A DNA stretch of 64,000 nucleotides from Symsagittifera roscoffensis (GCF_963678635.1 NC_087062.1:80948751-81012750); one strand, 5' to 3'. Counted from the stretch's first letter, positions 20,452 through 31,030 are shown. Translations and numbers: made by a program. Notes: generated by a model not told the origin, from the letters alone.

Positions 20452-22805
20452 TAGGGGTGTATTGCGATATCTGACATATCGGAATTGGAAGTTGTTTCTG
20501 ATGTGTTGTCCCAGGACTGGGGCCTCCAGTCAACACTTGAGTCGACTGATTTCCCAACATCATATTCCAAGTTGTATGAGATGTTTCGCGACTCCCCGGA
20601 CAAAACTCTGTCAATCGGTTGCTTCAAACCCGACTCCCCGGACAAAAATCTGCCCCTAGGTGGTCTCGTCAACCTCTCCCCGGACAAGTCGTCCTGCACG
20701 GGCTCAAAGGTGTCTGACTCCTCAGACGAGTCGTCTTTGACTGGCTCGAAGGTATCAGACTCCCCGGACATTGTCTCGTCCACGGACGAACAATCTGGGC
20801 TCGGCTCGTATTCTTCTTTTGCATCCGTGAAATGCACTCTCCTCGTGAAGCTAGATTTCGACCTGATCCTGACTTCCTCAGTAGTTTGGTTCTGATTCAG
20901 TGTTCCATATTCAGTGAACGAAGTTCTCAACAAGACCTCCTTCGGCATCGAGCTTACCAGCTGGTTGACAATCGACCTGCAATCCCGTTCAAAGCCTCGG
21001 CTGCGAATGGACACTGGCCTCTTCTCTGTTCTCTCGGTGACAGTCAACAGCTGCATGGTCTCCATCCATTCACGATCATGCCTATCCACTTCCCTGTCCA
21101 ACAAGTCACGGAGCTTTCCCACGACGTCCGGCGCCACTTTCACCGTCCTGTTCAATAGAGCCATGCTGTTTATGCCCAGCCTGGTAAGTTCTTGCTGTAC
21201 CAAGTTGGATCGGACTAGCAGATCCAACGGAACGGGCTCGCCTCTGGCTAAAAGTTTTATCTCCTCGGCCGTCTCCACTGGAAGGTCAGGGTGTCCGGGT
21301 ATAGGATGTCCTGACTTGTCTAACCACCTAGTAAGTGGCAGCTTGTCGTAGGTTTCTTTGTCCAGAAAGGAAAACCCGTCTTTGATCTCTGATTGGTTAG
21401 CCTGTTTCTCCTCGAGGCGCTCATAAAATTCTGTCTTTTTGCTGAGGCTATCTGCGTTCTGGTGATTGTCACGGGTACGGTGCTCTATGATCATGTGGTA
21501 TCCATCCAGGCGCACAATCCAACGACCAATATAACTTTGGTCCATCGAATAGGTTTTCAGCCAGGCCAGGGCACGATTATCCACATGTAACTTGAAGGGA
21601 GCACTCCCCAAGTAGGCCCTGTATTTTTCCACGAAAGTGATCACCGCAAACATCTCCGCTTTTGGTGCGCCGTACTTCATTTCAGTATCACTCAGGACTT
21701 TACTCCCGTAGGCTATCGGACGAAGAACCGTTCTCCCGTTCCACTCCTGCTCCTGGTGAAGTATGCCCGATATCGCAACCACTGATGCATCCGTATCCAG
21801 CACGAACATCCCCTTCTCTGTTGGCATGCCGAGGACCGGTGCCTCGCAAAGTTCACGTTTGTTGTTTTCAAATGAAACTTGTGCCTCATCAGTCCAGGTG
21901 AACTTTTTGCCCTCGTTTCTCATCAACCTCTGCATGGGGTATATTTTGTCAGCATACCCCTTGATGAACTCTCGATAATAATTAGCGAATCCCAGAAAAC
22001 TCATCAGCTGTGTATCTGTTTTAGGTGCCTTCCAGGTCAGCACCGCTTCAACCGCTTCGAGATCTGGTCTCACTCCATGTTTGTCAACCAGGCGGCCTCG
22101 ATACTTTATGGAATCCCTGAGGATTTCACACTTAGAGGGCTTACATTTCAGACCCGCCTGCTTCATGCAAGAAAACACCTCATCCAACCTCTCTATGTGG
22201 TCTTCTAAGGTTGGTGTTGCAATCACGACATCATCGACATAACACATGATGAGATTCCCGTATTTCTTAGTGACACTCGTGAGTGCCTGGGCCATCAGTC
22301 GCTGGAATGTTACCGTCGCGTTGCACAATCCGAATGGCATCCTCTTCCACTGGAACAGTCCCAGCTCACACGCAAAGCCTGTTTTCTCTCGATCTTGCTT
22401 TCTGAGTGGCACTTGCCAGAACGCAGAGCCCAAATCCAACGTCGTGAAGGACTTCGCGTCCCCCAGCTTGGATAGGCTCTCATCGATGCGGGGAATCGGG
22501 CATGCGTCCTTTATAGTCACTGCGTTCAGATAACGGAAATCACAACAAAATTCGAGTTGTCCCCCTTTCTTTTTCGCCATGACCACGCCACAAGCCCATG
22601 GGGACTTCGACGGCTCGATCATGTCGTACTCCATTAACATCTGGATCTCCTTCCTACACGCTTCTGACTTGTTCGGGGTCATTCTTCTCGCCCCCTCCCT
22701 ATGAGGTACCGAGCCCTCTTCTATCTCAATCTCGTGTTCTACAAAAATACAACAACCTATGTCGGCCTTATGCTTCGAAAAAACGTCTGCGTTCCAATTT
22801 AGCAC
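20331..22805 (-). pseudogene. M Pol: reverse transcriptase and RNase H
   Basis: RT motifs in order: F-C-C-D-F-R-Y-L-N, T-L-D-L-G-S-A-F-W-Q (first catalytic Asp), F-G-L-C-N-A, and M-C-Y-V-D-D-V-V-I-A. RNase H follows with V-L-D-T-D-A-S, K-A-E-M-F, H-V-D-N-R-A and N-A-D-S-L-S, giving the D-E-D-D set. The arrangement is Ty3/gypsy. Near the end (20591-20769) the coding strand contains four GTCCGGGGAG motifs (L-S-G-E-S/R repeats). It is preceded by an in-frame TAA at 22875 where P2 has Lys. Confidence 0.95.
20591..20769 (-). repeat. Cluster of polypurine-tract-like motifs inside M pol
   Basis: ACTCCCCGGAC (plus strand) at 20591-20601, 20633-20643 and 20759-20769, TCTCCCCGGAC at 20675-20685, and the degenerate ACTCCTCAGAC at 20717-20727. 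On the minus strand these read GTCCGGGGAGT, the core of the 3' PPT at 6064-6075. A related copy, ACACCCCGGAC, lies at 18128-18138. Confidence 0.8.
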
Positions 22806-22874
22806 CGCTCTGAGCGAATCTAGTTCCTTGTCTGATATTTTACCCTTCAGATGTTCTATCTCAGGTAGGACAGG

Positions 22875-24104
22875 TTAATTCGCTGCTAACTCTGCTTCTG
22901 TCGGCCTCTCAGGAAAGTTGGAACAACTAGACAGCCGATCATCTGTTTCCGACTTCATTGAAAACAATTTCCTAGAAGATTTCAATTCATTCACTCTTTT
23001 CATTATACATTCTTGGTTCGCATCTAATGGACATTTAGTTATATCAAACTTCTTCAAGTTCTCCACACTCAGAAAGTCTGTGTTCAGAGGCAAAGCGTAG
23101 CCAAGTTTCTTTCCCCTCTGTATTGTCACTGTTGTTGCTTCTGTGTTCAATAACACACTCACACACAGTCCGCTCTGAGTGAGTGAGAAGCTTCTTCGTA
23201 AAATAGCCGAGCTTTTACTGTTTGGATTTGGTACCAGACACACCTGTCTATCATTGCTGAGTTCATTCAAGTTCCTCATCCTAAACGTCGCTACTACGGC
23301 TTGGTTTGGTTTTAATCTAACTTTTTGATCCAGAAAAATCGGCACCTTGGCCTGATTAATTAAGATCTTATTAAGAGGTCTCTTTTCATATTTTCTCTCA
23401 GGATCCCTGATCCTAATCAACCCGTCACTGAGATCGATCGTGACGTCAAAGTTGCGAACGAAATCCCTTCCTAAGATGAACTGATCGGATGCGTCCAAAT
23501 TCTCCACTACTAGGAAGCTCATCCAAAGATGTCTTCCTCCGAGCTGCAGTGAAATGATCGGGGTTCGTCCAGTGACATAGATTGCTCCCTGATTGGCCGC
23601 TGCCAACCTGATGTTTGTCGGTACGAGATTCGACCTCTCGAAACCCATGTCGGTCCAAGTTTTGACTGGCATGACACTAACCACTGCTCCCGTGTCTAGC
23701 AATCCCTTTACGGAAAGTTGCCTGCCTTGCACGTCCAGCGCGTGCGCAGCCAGATCGGCCTCGCAACCTATATGCACCGCATCTTGTTCGAGCATCGCGT
23801 TGTGTCCGATTCGTCTAACCTTCAGCTCCTCTTGACCAATGTATATCCGGCCAATCTGATCGTTCGCATCAGTTATGTGAGCTTTCGTGTAGATATTGAT
23901 GCCATCCACATTCATCAGGATCGGGTAAGGGCCATGGACATCGATATAATGTCCGTCCACTTTCATCAGCCTCGGACCTCCAGTTGTGAGCAGCGCTCGC
24001 ACTGCCCTGGAGTCCAGTTTGGGATCTTTCTCCTTCAGGTAGTCGGCATAGATGTCCAGGTGGACTAGTGTAATCTCGGATGGTTCACTCAAATTCTTGA
24101 CCAC
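22875..24104 (-). pseudogene. M Gag-Pol: aspartic protease region
   Basis: The retropepsin motif G-L-L-D-T-G-A-V-V-S-V-M-P sits at about residues 134-146, with a later I-L-G-R-D-F, as in Ty3/gypsy proteases that cut the polyprotein. The active-site D-T-G is intact here, unlike P2. The region is bounded upstream by TAG (24105-24107) and downstream by TAA; P2 has Glu and Lys codons at these points, so both are probably point mutations. The region after the protease (L-V-P-N-P-N-S-K-S-S-A) aligns with P2. Confidence 0.9.
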
Positions 24105-25340
24105 CTAGTGCCCTGCGACTGGGATGATGGACATTATTTTGGTCCCCTCCTTCGTCATGCCGAAAGTCTTACCAGATATAACGTTCAGTTTTAGTCCCTG
24201 TTTCCTGGGTTCCTCTTTGTCTTCTACTTTTGTCGTTTTACCCAGAACATTAAAACTTTCCCGAAGATCTGTGCTCTCCAGCTCCGACCTTACCCATTGC
24301 TCCACTTCTTTCGTGGCTAGGTCCTGTTTGACATTCTGCAGCGCTGTCCTTGCCGCCAGGCCATAATCCACCTTGAGTGGGCTAGACGACTCTGCTTCGA
24401 GGTTCGAGGCTACCACCTCGTCAGTCCATGTCTTAACCTTTTTGGTCGTGAAGGTGCTCGGTGTCGTCTCCTTTCTCCGAGATTCAGCCTCGTTCATCAG
24501 ACGTGCTCGACTGGCCTTGACACCCGAAAGCGCCTCTTCGTGGCGGGGATGTTTCGCGTCCGCTACTGCATCCCAAAATTGAGTACAATCCGACTTGAAG
24601 TGTGCCTCCAAATTACAGAAGAAACACCTCGGACCATATTTCATGATGAGCCCTCTGACGTACTCTTCATGATCCTCGTCGGTCGCGTCGGCGTCCTCGA
24701 GAAAGTAGCCTATGGCCTTCATGTTCTGTTTGTATGCAGAACACGCGGAAACGTGATGGTCCATCGAACCACAATTCGCACACGACCTCCTCTTATCCAT
24801 GTCATCGCGAGGTTTGTACCAACTGGAATTCGCACCAGTGTTTGTCCCGCTATAGTTGCCAAAATTGCTGTAACGGTTTTGCGCCCTCGGTTTTATGAGT
24901 AAATACTCGCGTGACTTCATACGTAAATCGTCGGGCGTGGGTACCTGGTCAAGCGACAGGGGGAAGTGAGTGGCCAACATCGTCTTCAACTCCTCACTCC
25001 TTACTCCATCCATGAACTTCGAAGCAATCGCCAAGTTTCGCTCGGATATTCTCTCATCCGGGTTGCTTCTCCTCCTAAGCAATTCAAGGTCGTCCAAGAA
25101 TTTATCTATGGATTCGTCATCTCTTTGACGCCTCTTTTCGAACTTCACCATAGCCTGGTGCCCTTGTACTCCAGAGCCGAAACGATTCAGCAGGATGTCG
25201 AATATCTTGCGAGCGCTGTCTCTGTCATTGGCTCTTTTCGCCATTACACAACTTAATGCAGTACCCTCCAGGTTGCTCGTCAGCGCGCTGCACTCTTGTT
25301 TCTTGGAGAGATTCTCTTCCTCAAAGTGTAACTTCATCAC
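24105..25340 (-). pseudogene. M Gag: capsid-like region and nucleocapsid with two zinc knuckles
   Basis: The N-terminal half is a helical capsid-type domain of Ty3/gypsy Gag (F-D-I-L-L-N-R-F-G, F-E-K-R-R-Q-R-D-D-E-S-I-D-K-F-L-D-D-L). Two CCHC knuckles follow: C-A-N-C-G-S-M-D-H-H-V-S-A-C and C-F-F-C-N-L-E-A-H-F-K-S-D-C, which bind RNA. Homologous residues (D-T-W-I-E-V) continue upstream of the first Met in the same frame, so the true protein extends further and is fused to the preceding region in a different frame. It ends at the TAG before the protease. Confidence 0.9.
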
Positions 25341-25342
25341 CT

Positions 25343-27001
25343 CTATCCAAGTATCAATGCAGCCGTCTGACTCGTCTTATATGACTTCGGCTTTTTCAGT
25401 GTCCTTCTTGACCTCTCTCCTCTCTCGGTTGACTTCGAGAGCTTGGTGATGAATGTTTCGATAGATCTGTTCAGAGACTCAAACATCGAGGCATACATCG
25501 TTGTGTCCTGTGAGACTGTAGTCAGATCTGGTACTGAACTGACTTGTGGCACGGTTGGCAACCTTGTCTCCGGGGTGGCATCTGCCTCCGGCGGGACTGG
25601 ATTCGTCCAGCCAGGCCTCTGCGGGGTTGCCCTTGGCCACTCCTTGTTTCTAGGTTCGTAGTTCGTTCTCGAGCCTTGCTGGGGTCTGGCATTGATGCCC
25701 GTACCATCCCCATCATTCGCATGGCGTGAGCGCTCCCTCGGGTTGGAATGCTCCTGCCAACTACTCCCATTCAGGATCGCGTCAAGCTTCCGCATCATTA
25801 AGTCAGACTTTGCATCTAACCTCTTCTCCAGGCTAGTCATCGTGTGGGCGTAGGTACTATCATGATCGTTCAACAATCGTTCGATCTCCCTGGTCATCCT
25901 AGCCTCTATTTCGTATGACTCCTTGCTTGCCTGTGCCAGGCTCTCCGCCAGGCATTGATCGGTGTTGCGAATCAACTGAGCTTGATCAACCCTCGCCTGC
26001 GACTTCACGTGCGTTAGTTCATCTCTCAGATTCTCTTGACCTTTGTGAGCTCTCTCATCAACCTGATCTATTCTTTTGGTCATGTCCCATCTCAGTTCAT
26101 CTAGACCATTCATTACGCCAGCGAACATGTCACTTATGTCGCCAGTGGCCCCAAATGACGGGGTTAGTCCCAGAGAAGATGAGGTCAACTGCGGCTGCAG
26201 CCTGGTGATTGATGACGCACCGCCTATTTGCTTGCTCATGGACGTCATTAATCTGTCGAAGGTTGATGACGCTCCCATCGTTATCCCATCTGACATGGGC
26301 CTGGTCGGCGAGGCTGACGACGCTTTCCTGCTCATATCGTTCCTTGGGCACGGTGTGAAGTTCACATCCGGATGGGATGTCTCCGGGTAGTCATAACTGG
26401 AAGTTAAACCTACAGTTGGTAGTGACGCCATGCGCTCGTCGTACAAAGACTTCCAACTCTTCTTGGCCTTCGAACCCGGTTGTCCTTCACCCGGGCTTAT
26501 ACTCGACATCATCGCGTTGTTGCTCTGCATGGCCAGAGATGAGTGGGTACTAGCCGAGTTTGAGTAATATCCCCTCCACATGTGACTCTTGGTCTCCGAT
26601 TTGGACATTCTCTTGAATAAGACTTCCTCTCGCGGCTCGACCTCGGAACGCTCCGAGGTCTCCTCCGTCCTCTCGACTTCCTCCCGCTCGAGGTCCTCGC
26701 TCGGCTCAAAGTCGGGTCGAATGAGCGTCTGTTCTCCCTCGTCAAAGGGGTCCACAAGCGTTTCGCTCGCGGTTCCGGCTTCGGCGCTCCGCCTTTGATC
26801 GCCATCGAGGTTTTTCTTGCTCCTCAATCTCATTTCGCTCACTGAAAGATCGGGTTGACCTTTAGTCGATTTGTTTTCGGCAAACACGTCGGAGGCGCTG
26901 CTAAACGAGGACTGGCTACGCCTAGTTTTAGATTTTCGCGTGCTGCCCTTACTCAGCCTGAGAATCTTAGTAGTCAATCCTAACGAGTCCCTGCGCTGCA
27001 T
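25343..27001 (-). CDS. M ORF1: N-terminal Gag or separate structural protein
   Basis: 552 codons starting at the ATG at 27001. Basic and Ser-rich N-terminus, an acidic E/R stretch (about residues 100-130), and a coiled-coil region at about residues 290-400 (D-E-L-R-W-D-M-T-K-R-I-D-Q-V and neighbours). Pro-rich linker and basic end. It lies directly upstream of Gag in a different frame, with the stop overlapping the Gag region. Either a frameshift mutation or a programmed shift joins them; a one-base step back after the AAG at about 25378 would connect the frames, but no classical slippery heptamer is seen. P2 lacks this part entirely. Confidence 0.72.
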   Translation of the reverse strand: MQRRDSLGLTTKILRLSKGSTRKSKTRRSQSSFSSASDVFAENKSTKGQPDLSVSEMRLRSKKNLDGDQRRSAEAGTASETLVDPFDEGEQTLIRPDFEPSEDLEREEVERTEETSERSEVEPREEVLFKRMSKSETKSHMWRGYYSNSASTHSSLAMQSNNAMMSSISPGEGQPGSKAKKSWKSLYDERMASLPTVGLTSSYDYPETSHPDVNFTPCPRNDMSRKASSASPTRPMSDGITMGASSTFDRLMTSMSKQIGGASSITRLQPQLTSSSLGLTPSFGATGDISDMFAGVMNGLDELRWDMTKRIDQVDERAHKGQENLRDELTHVKSQARVDQAQLIRNTDQCLAESLAQASKESYEIEARMTREIERLLNDHDSTYAHTMTSLEKRLDAKSDLMMRKLDAILNGSSWQEHSNPRERSRHANDGDGTGINARPQQGSRTNYEPRNKEWPRATPQRPGWTNPVPPEADATPETRLPTVPQVSSVPDLTTVSQDTTMYASMFESLNRSIETFITKLSKSTERGERSRRTLKKPKSYKTSQTAALILG

Positions 27002-27482
27002 GCTTTGTTACAAAAACAATTTTCGTATGATTTAATGGCGACGCACACGTACCGCAAACAAATTCAAGTTAAATTACTTAACGCTGCCTCCTCGATCTCG
27101 TAAGTATCAGAAGTGTCTCTTAGGTTTCTCAATGACAATCTTAGTGACTCAGCTAGAGTTACACACACACAGAGCCTGATCAGTATTGATATAATGCTAG
27201 CTCAACCTTGTCGTATATCATAACAGTATCACAAAACTTTCACAAGATATAATCAACACACCAAACACAATAGATAATCAGATAAGAATATCCTACAGGT
27301 GACAGCGACCTTTTGTCAGTATCAATTTATCGCCACACAATTTATTAAGTCACTGCTTTGTTAAAATTAAACAATCTTTGATAAAAAGCAGTGATGACTC
27401 AGAAACAGATCAATAAAACTTAGTCTTAAAGAAAAAGACTTCCCCCAATCGGAACGATGCGAAAGAACAAAGCCCAGGACAC

Positions 27483-27586
27483 AGTCTTCTCAAGTGGGTG
27501 TGTATTTGCCTAATACACCCACTGAGGTCTTCTACTAGGTGCCCTGCGACTGCCCGAGCTGTCCTATTAAGTGGCTCAAGGCAACC
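27483..27586 (-). repeat. M leader direct repeat, copy 1 with hairpin
   Basis: Contains a 9-bp perfect stem: AGTGGGTGT at 27493-27501 and ACACCCACT at 27515-27523. The loop holds GTATTTGCCTAAT. The repeat ends with GTGGCTCAAGGCAACC. Confidence 0.75.
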
Positions 27587-27668
27587 TCTGATCGAAAGTT
27601 TCTAAAGTCTATGAAAAAGCTCTCCCACAAACGGACTGCTCCAAGTGCACGAGAGTAGGGAACAACTT

Positions 27669-27771
27669 CTCTTCTCAAATGAGTGTGTATTTGCCTAATG
27701 CACTCACCGAGGTATTCCTTTAATTGTTCCCGGATTGCCCGAACTTTCCTATTCAGTAGCTCAAGGCAACC
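27669..27771 (-). repeat. M leader direct repeat, copy 2 with hairpin
   Basis: Diverged copy of 27483-27586. The stem is TGAGTG (27680-27685) with CACTCA (27701-27706). Compared with copy 1, G-to-A on one side is matched by C-to-T on the other, keeping the pair. The loop TGTATTTGCCTAATG is almost unchanged. Confidence 0.72.
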
Positions 27772-28009
27772 ACACAACCAAAATCACAATCACAAAAAAA
27801 ATTTTGTTCGGGTACTTCTGATACACCCGATCTAGAATCCAAAGTTGATCACGAATTTCCGGGTCAAAATGGGCTCTAATGATCCTAATAAGCACGCCTA
27901 ATATCCTAATATGATCTTAATTAAATGGATATTTTCCGTTTCCCAAATTGCCACAGAAGATTTCCTCAAGTTTCTAACAAGGAAGGTTGTTTAGAAGGTT
28001 TAAGACACT

Positions 28010-28360
28010 CCGGAGGGTTACTTCGGAGGCTTGTTAAGACACTTAGCCTACTTCGGAGGGTACCTTAATCACCCAAGTCACTTCGGAGGGTCCCCCTAAA
28101 TTTACTAAGGAGGGTCAATAAGATATTTAATATGCTCCGGAGGGTGACTTCAGAGGGTACCTCCAAAATTTTCAAATTTCTGAGCTTCACTCAGAAGGGC
28201 CTTCAATTAAATTCAGGAAGCGTCAAAACAAACTAAATTCTCTATGGGAGGGCTGTCTTAACTTCTTTGGATAACCTCGTGGAAGTTTTCCACTAAGGAG
28301 GGTTGCTAAGGGCCTTAGCTGACTCCAGAGGGTTACCTCGGAGGGTTCCCCAAAAGTCAA
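28010..28360 (-). repeat. M leader, dense GGAGGGT motif field
   Basis: About a dozen copies of GGAGGGT or close variants, often as CTTCGGAGGGT or CTCCGGAGGGT, at irregular spacing. Further copies are scattered at 28500-30010 (for example 28910, 29390, 29612, 29933, 29990). The element RNA carries ACCCTCC. Confidence 0.75.
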
Positions 28361-30115
28361 GAAAAAAGGTTATGTTACCGCAATAAAGTCTCCAAAAGCG
28401 GTCTACCTGACTTAAAACTAGGTTGGCTCACACGGTCAACCTTCGCAGTTGGATAAAAAGGTGTTTTGATAAAATTTTCTGCCGCTCGGAGGTTTACCTG
28501 TAATTTGGACCCTCCGAACCAACAAATTCTAAAAAAATTTTCTTTTCCGAGATTATCAACCCAAAAACGGTTGCGGTCCGGAAATATGGTCCAAAACGTC
28601 GACTTATGGTACCAAATTTATCCCAATCGGATGACTAGTCTTTGAGAAATTGCCAAAAACGTGTTTGTCCAAATGGCCTTTTTTCACCACCTGTATAGGT
28701 TCTGAGAAACTTTTTCCGCAATTCCTATCGAAAGTGCCTAAAAATAATTGAAACGAGCGTAGTATCCCTGTACGGCACTGGAATAGTGCAAAAAATTGGA
28801 TCAAAATTGGTTTGGAGACAAAAATTTGGCCAATCACTATCAAATTTGGACCCTCCGATTCCTTCCTTTTCCAATCCTTAAGTCGTTTGCTCTATCCAAG
28901 GAGCCAATCGGAGGGTTACTCAAGAATTTCTCTAGTAACAGAGCACGTTATGCTAGCACGCTTGTAATGCAAAAAATTTTATTGCTCTAACTCTAAAAAC
29001 TCAAAAAACTCGATCCCCAAAACAGATTGACAAAATTCAGAAAATTATCAAAATTTTGACCGAAAAATTTTGGTTTTTTCCAACTTCTACTGAGTCTTTT
29101 CTCACGCGGTTTCTTTAGTTAGGGGGATCGAACTACGTAGCTACTCCCTATATAAAAGCTTTTTGTTGTTCGGAAAAGCTCGGATATCCAAAAATTTGGG
29201 GGTCTACACGTTTGATCGAAAATCGATGATTTTCGACAAAATTGGGTGTTTTTTGGGTCTAATTTAGGAGATAAGTAATATGTAATAAGGATAATAACCT
29301 ATTAGTAGTCGTTAATGAATAGTACTATACCCTCTTTTGCACCAAAATACCCGAATTAAGACCCTTAACTCGGAAATTTGTAATCGATGGAGGGTACAAT
29401 CGGACCGCGCCCATCGTGCCCCCCACCACTTAAGTTTTAATGAAATAGTACCCAAACGATACTAAAATTGCTTCAACGATACCCAACAGTCGTTGCGGAT
29501 GTTGTCCCTGATGTCCCTGTTGAGTGTGGAACACGTTGATCAGCTTGCCACTCTACCCTCCGGCCACCGGCAAAATCACCATTAACGTGCTTAAACACTC
29601 AAAATTACACTCGAGGGAGGGTATCCAGCCCTTCACCAAAACACACAATCTTTCTATCAGAAACGATATAAATCTATCTGAAACAACAACAAATAGGAAG
29701 GTCAGATCACATCTCGTCCGGAAATAACATATAAACTGTCACTTTATGTTTTTTACTGTTTTTGGTCTTTTTTGGATTTTTTACTGTTTTTTGTACTTTT
29801 TTGTTTTCAAATAAATTTATTTTTGGCTTTTTCTTGGTTATACACTATTTTTGTTTGGTTTTACGCTTTCTCTTTAATTGTTTTTGGTCCTGGGACCTCA
29901 GGACAAGCGGGCTCTAGATTTCCCACCTAACCCTCCGGCCCCCGGAGTTTTCGGTGTTAACTAAGTTAAAAAGCTAAATAGTACTGGACGGAGGGTACGC
30001 ACCTTCCCCCCAGTACAATAACGGTCACTAAAGCCTCTAACTCGGGCATACGCCCGGAGCGGAGGATTCGTCGCTGAAACGCTTGCTGATCATGTTGGTC
30101 TTATGCCTTTGACAG

Positions 30116-30133
30116 GCCCACCCAGGAGCGCCA
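30116..30133 (-). promoter_or_regulatory. M primer binding site, tRNA-Asn type
   Basis: On the minus strand this reads TGGCGCTCCTGGGTGGGC, complementary to a tRNA 3' end with discriminator G and T-stem CCACC. That pattern agrees with metazoan tRNA-Asn (ends ...CCCACCCAGG-x-x-CGCCA from memory of the family). It lies 12 nt from the LTR end, which is a longer gap than usual. Confidence 0.72.
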
Positions 30134-30145
30134 TAAAAACGTCTA

Positions 30146-31030
30146 TGTAACATTCGCCCAAATACTACACAGCGACGGAGCGTGAAAAAAGTACCTATTA
30201 ACGACTGGCAGGCGTCAGTTACCTTAATTCTACTCGTTTTTCACCGTCTCGATCTTGCCAGTTGATTTTCTGTTCTGTTTAGGGCTAAGTAAAAAGTTAC
30301 TATTTTTAGGCCATCAGTCAAACGACTTTTGATCAGCTTTCGTTTACATGCGAACACAACCACATAGCTGAGTCTCGGGTCCTCAGACTACGTGATTGTC
30401 ATTAAAAACACGGCTCGAACAACCTATTTTAATATGTTTTTTGTGTGACAGTTCTATATTAAATCCATTGGAGATGGATTGACCCTTTCCTCTTTCTAGC
30501 TACTCATATTCTAAAATATCAAGTCACACCGGTGTTAATTTAAAGTTTCACGACATCCAAGTAGCTATACAGTCAGTTTTATATAGTCCCTTCACATAAG
30601 ACAGTCTCTGGGGGACCAAGCCTCCGCTCCCGTGATATTCCTGCGATAACGCTCTTATCTCTTCTAATTTGTGTCCCGGGAGGGTTCCGTGGAATATTCC
30701 TTCCCCACTGAAGCTTCCTTCTCCACTAATATCCGCTGACAAGTGTCTTATCGTGCGTTGTTGCCACGATAAGAGGCTTTGTATTTTCCGTCTCTTGTAC
30801 GACTGTTTTTCACAATATTTGTCGTTGTTCTGACTTTCTCAGCTTTTTCGGTCAAAATGGCCGTTTTTCGTATTTCTGAGAAATATCAACTTGAAAATCG
30901 AAATTTTAAAAATAGAAAAATTCGGAAAACTCTGACCCTCCTTTGCAATACTTTTTCGTTAATAAGGCCTTTATTCGTTCTTTTTCATGTCCCCGGAAGG
31001 TTGCGCTGTGCCATCTGGCAGAATGGCACA
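30146..31030 (-). repeat. M 5' LTR
   Basis: Reads on the minus strand from TGTGCCATTC (31030) to GAATGTTACA (30146). It carries the same start hairpin as the left LTR (31007-31030) and a TATATAAA-like box on the minus strand (30577-30586), the likely promoter of the element RNA. An AATAAA occurs about 60 nt into the LTR. Confidence 0.95.
30577..30586 (-). promoter_or_regulatory. TATA-like box in M 5' LTR
   Basis: Plus-strand TTTTATATAG, which is CTATATAAAA on the minus strand, 445 nt from the LTR start. It is conserved in the other LTR at 5611-5620. Promoter role inferred. Confidence 0.45.

Larger units (their letters stand above)
27002..30145 (-). promoter_or_regulatory. M leader (5' untranslated region, 3.1 kb)
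   Basis: The interval between PBS and ORF1 has no long coding ORF that looks real. It contains two diverged direct repeats with a shared hairpin (27483-27586 and 27669-27771) and, from 28010 to 30010, many copies of GGAGGGT (plus strand; ACCCTCC on the element's RNA strand). The ATG overlapping the PBS opens a 14-codon ORF (minus strand). A leader this long would suit packaging or translation-control structures. Confidence 0.7.
5181..31030 (-). mobile_element. M, complete giant Ty3/gypsy-like LTR retrotransposon (~25.85 kb)
   Basis: The element is bounded by LTRs at 5181-6063 and 30146-31030, which begin TGTGCC and end TTACA when read on the minus strand. It is flanked by a shared ATG (5178-5180 and 31031-31033). 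In minus-strand order it holds 5' LTR, PBS, 3.1 kb leader, ORF1, gag with two zinc knuckles, protease, RT-RNase H, integrase, macrodomain, a ~8.8 kb large ORF, 3' UTR, PPT and 3' LTR. Removing the internal non-LTR insertion leaves about 24.4 kb, very large for an LTR element. It has in-frame stops (TAG, TAA and TGA) and several frameshifts, so it is now defective. LTR differences are about 18 in 885 by eye. Confidence 0.95.

Noticed and set aside
28604-28990. Short ORFs in the M leader on both strands
   Set aside because: AT-rich, low-complexity translations with no motif; overlapping on both strands.
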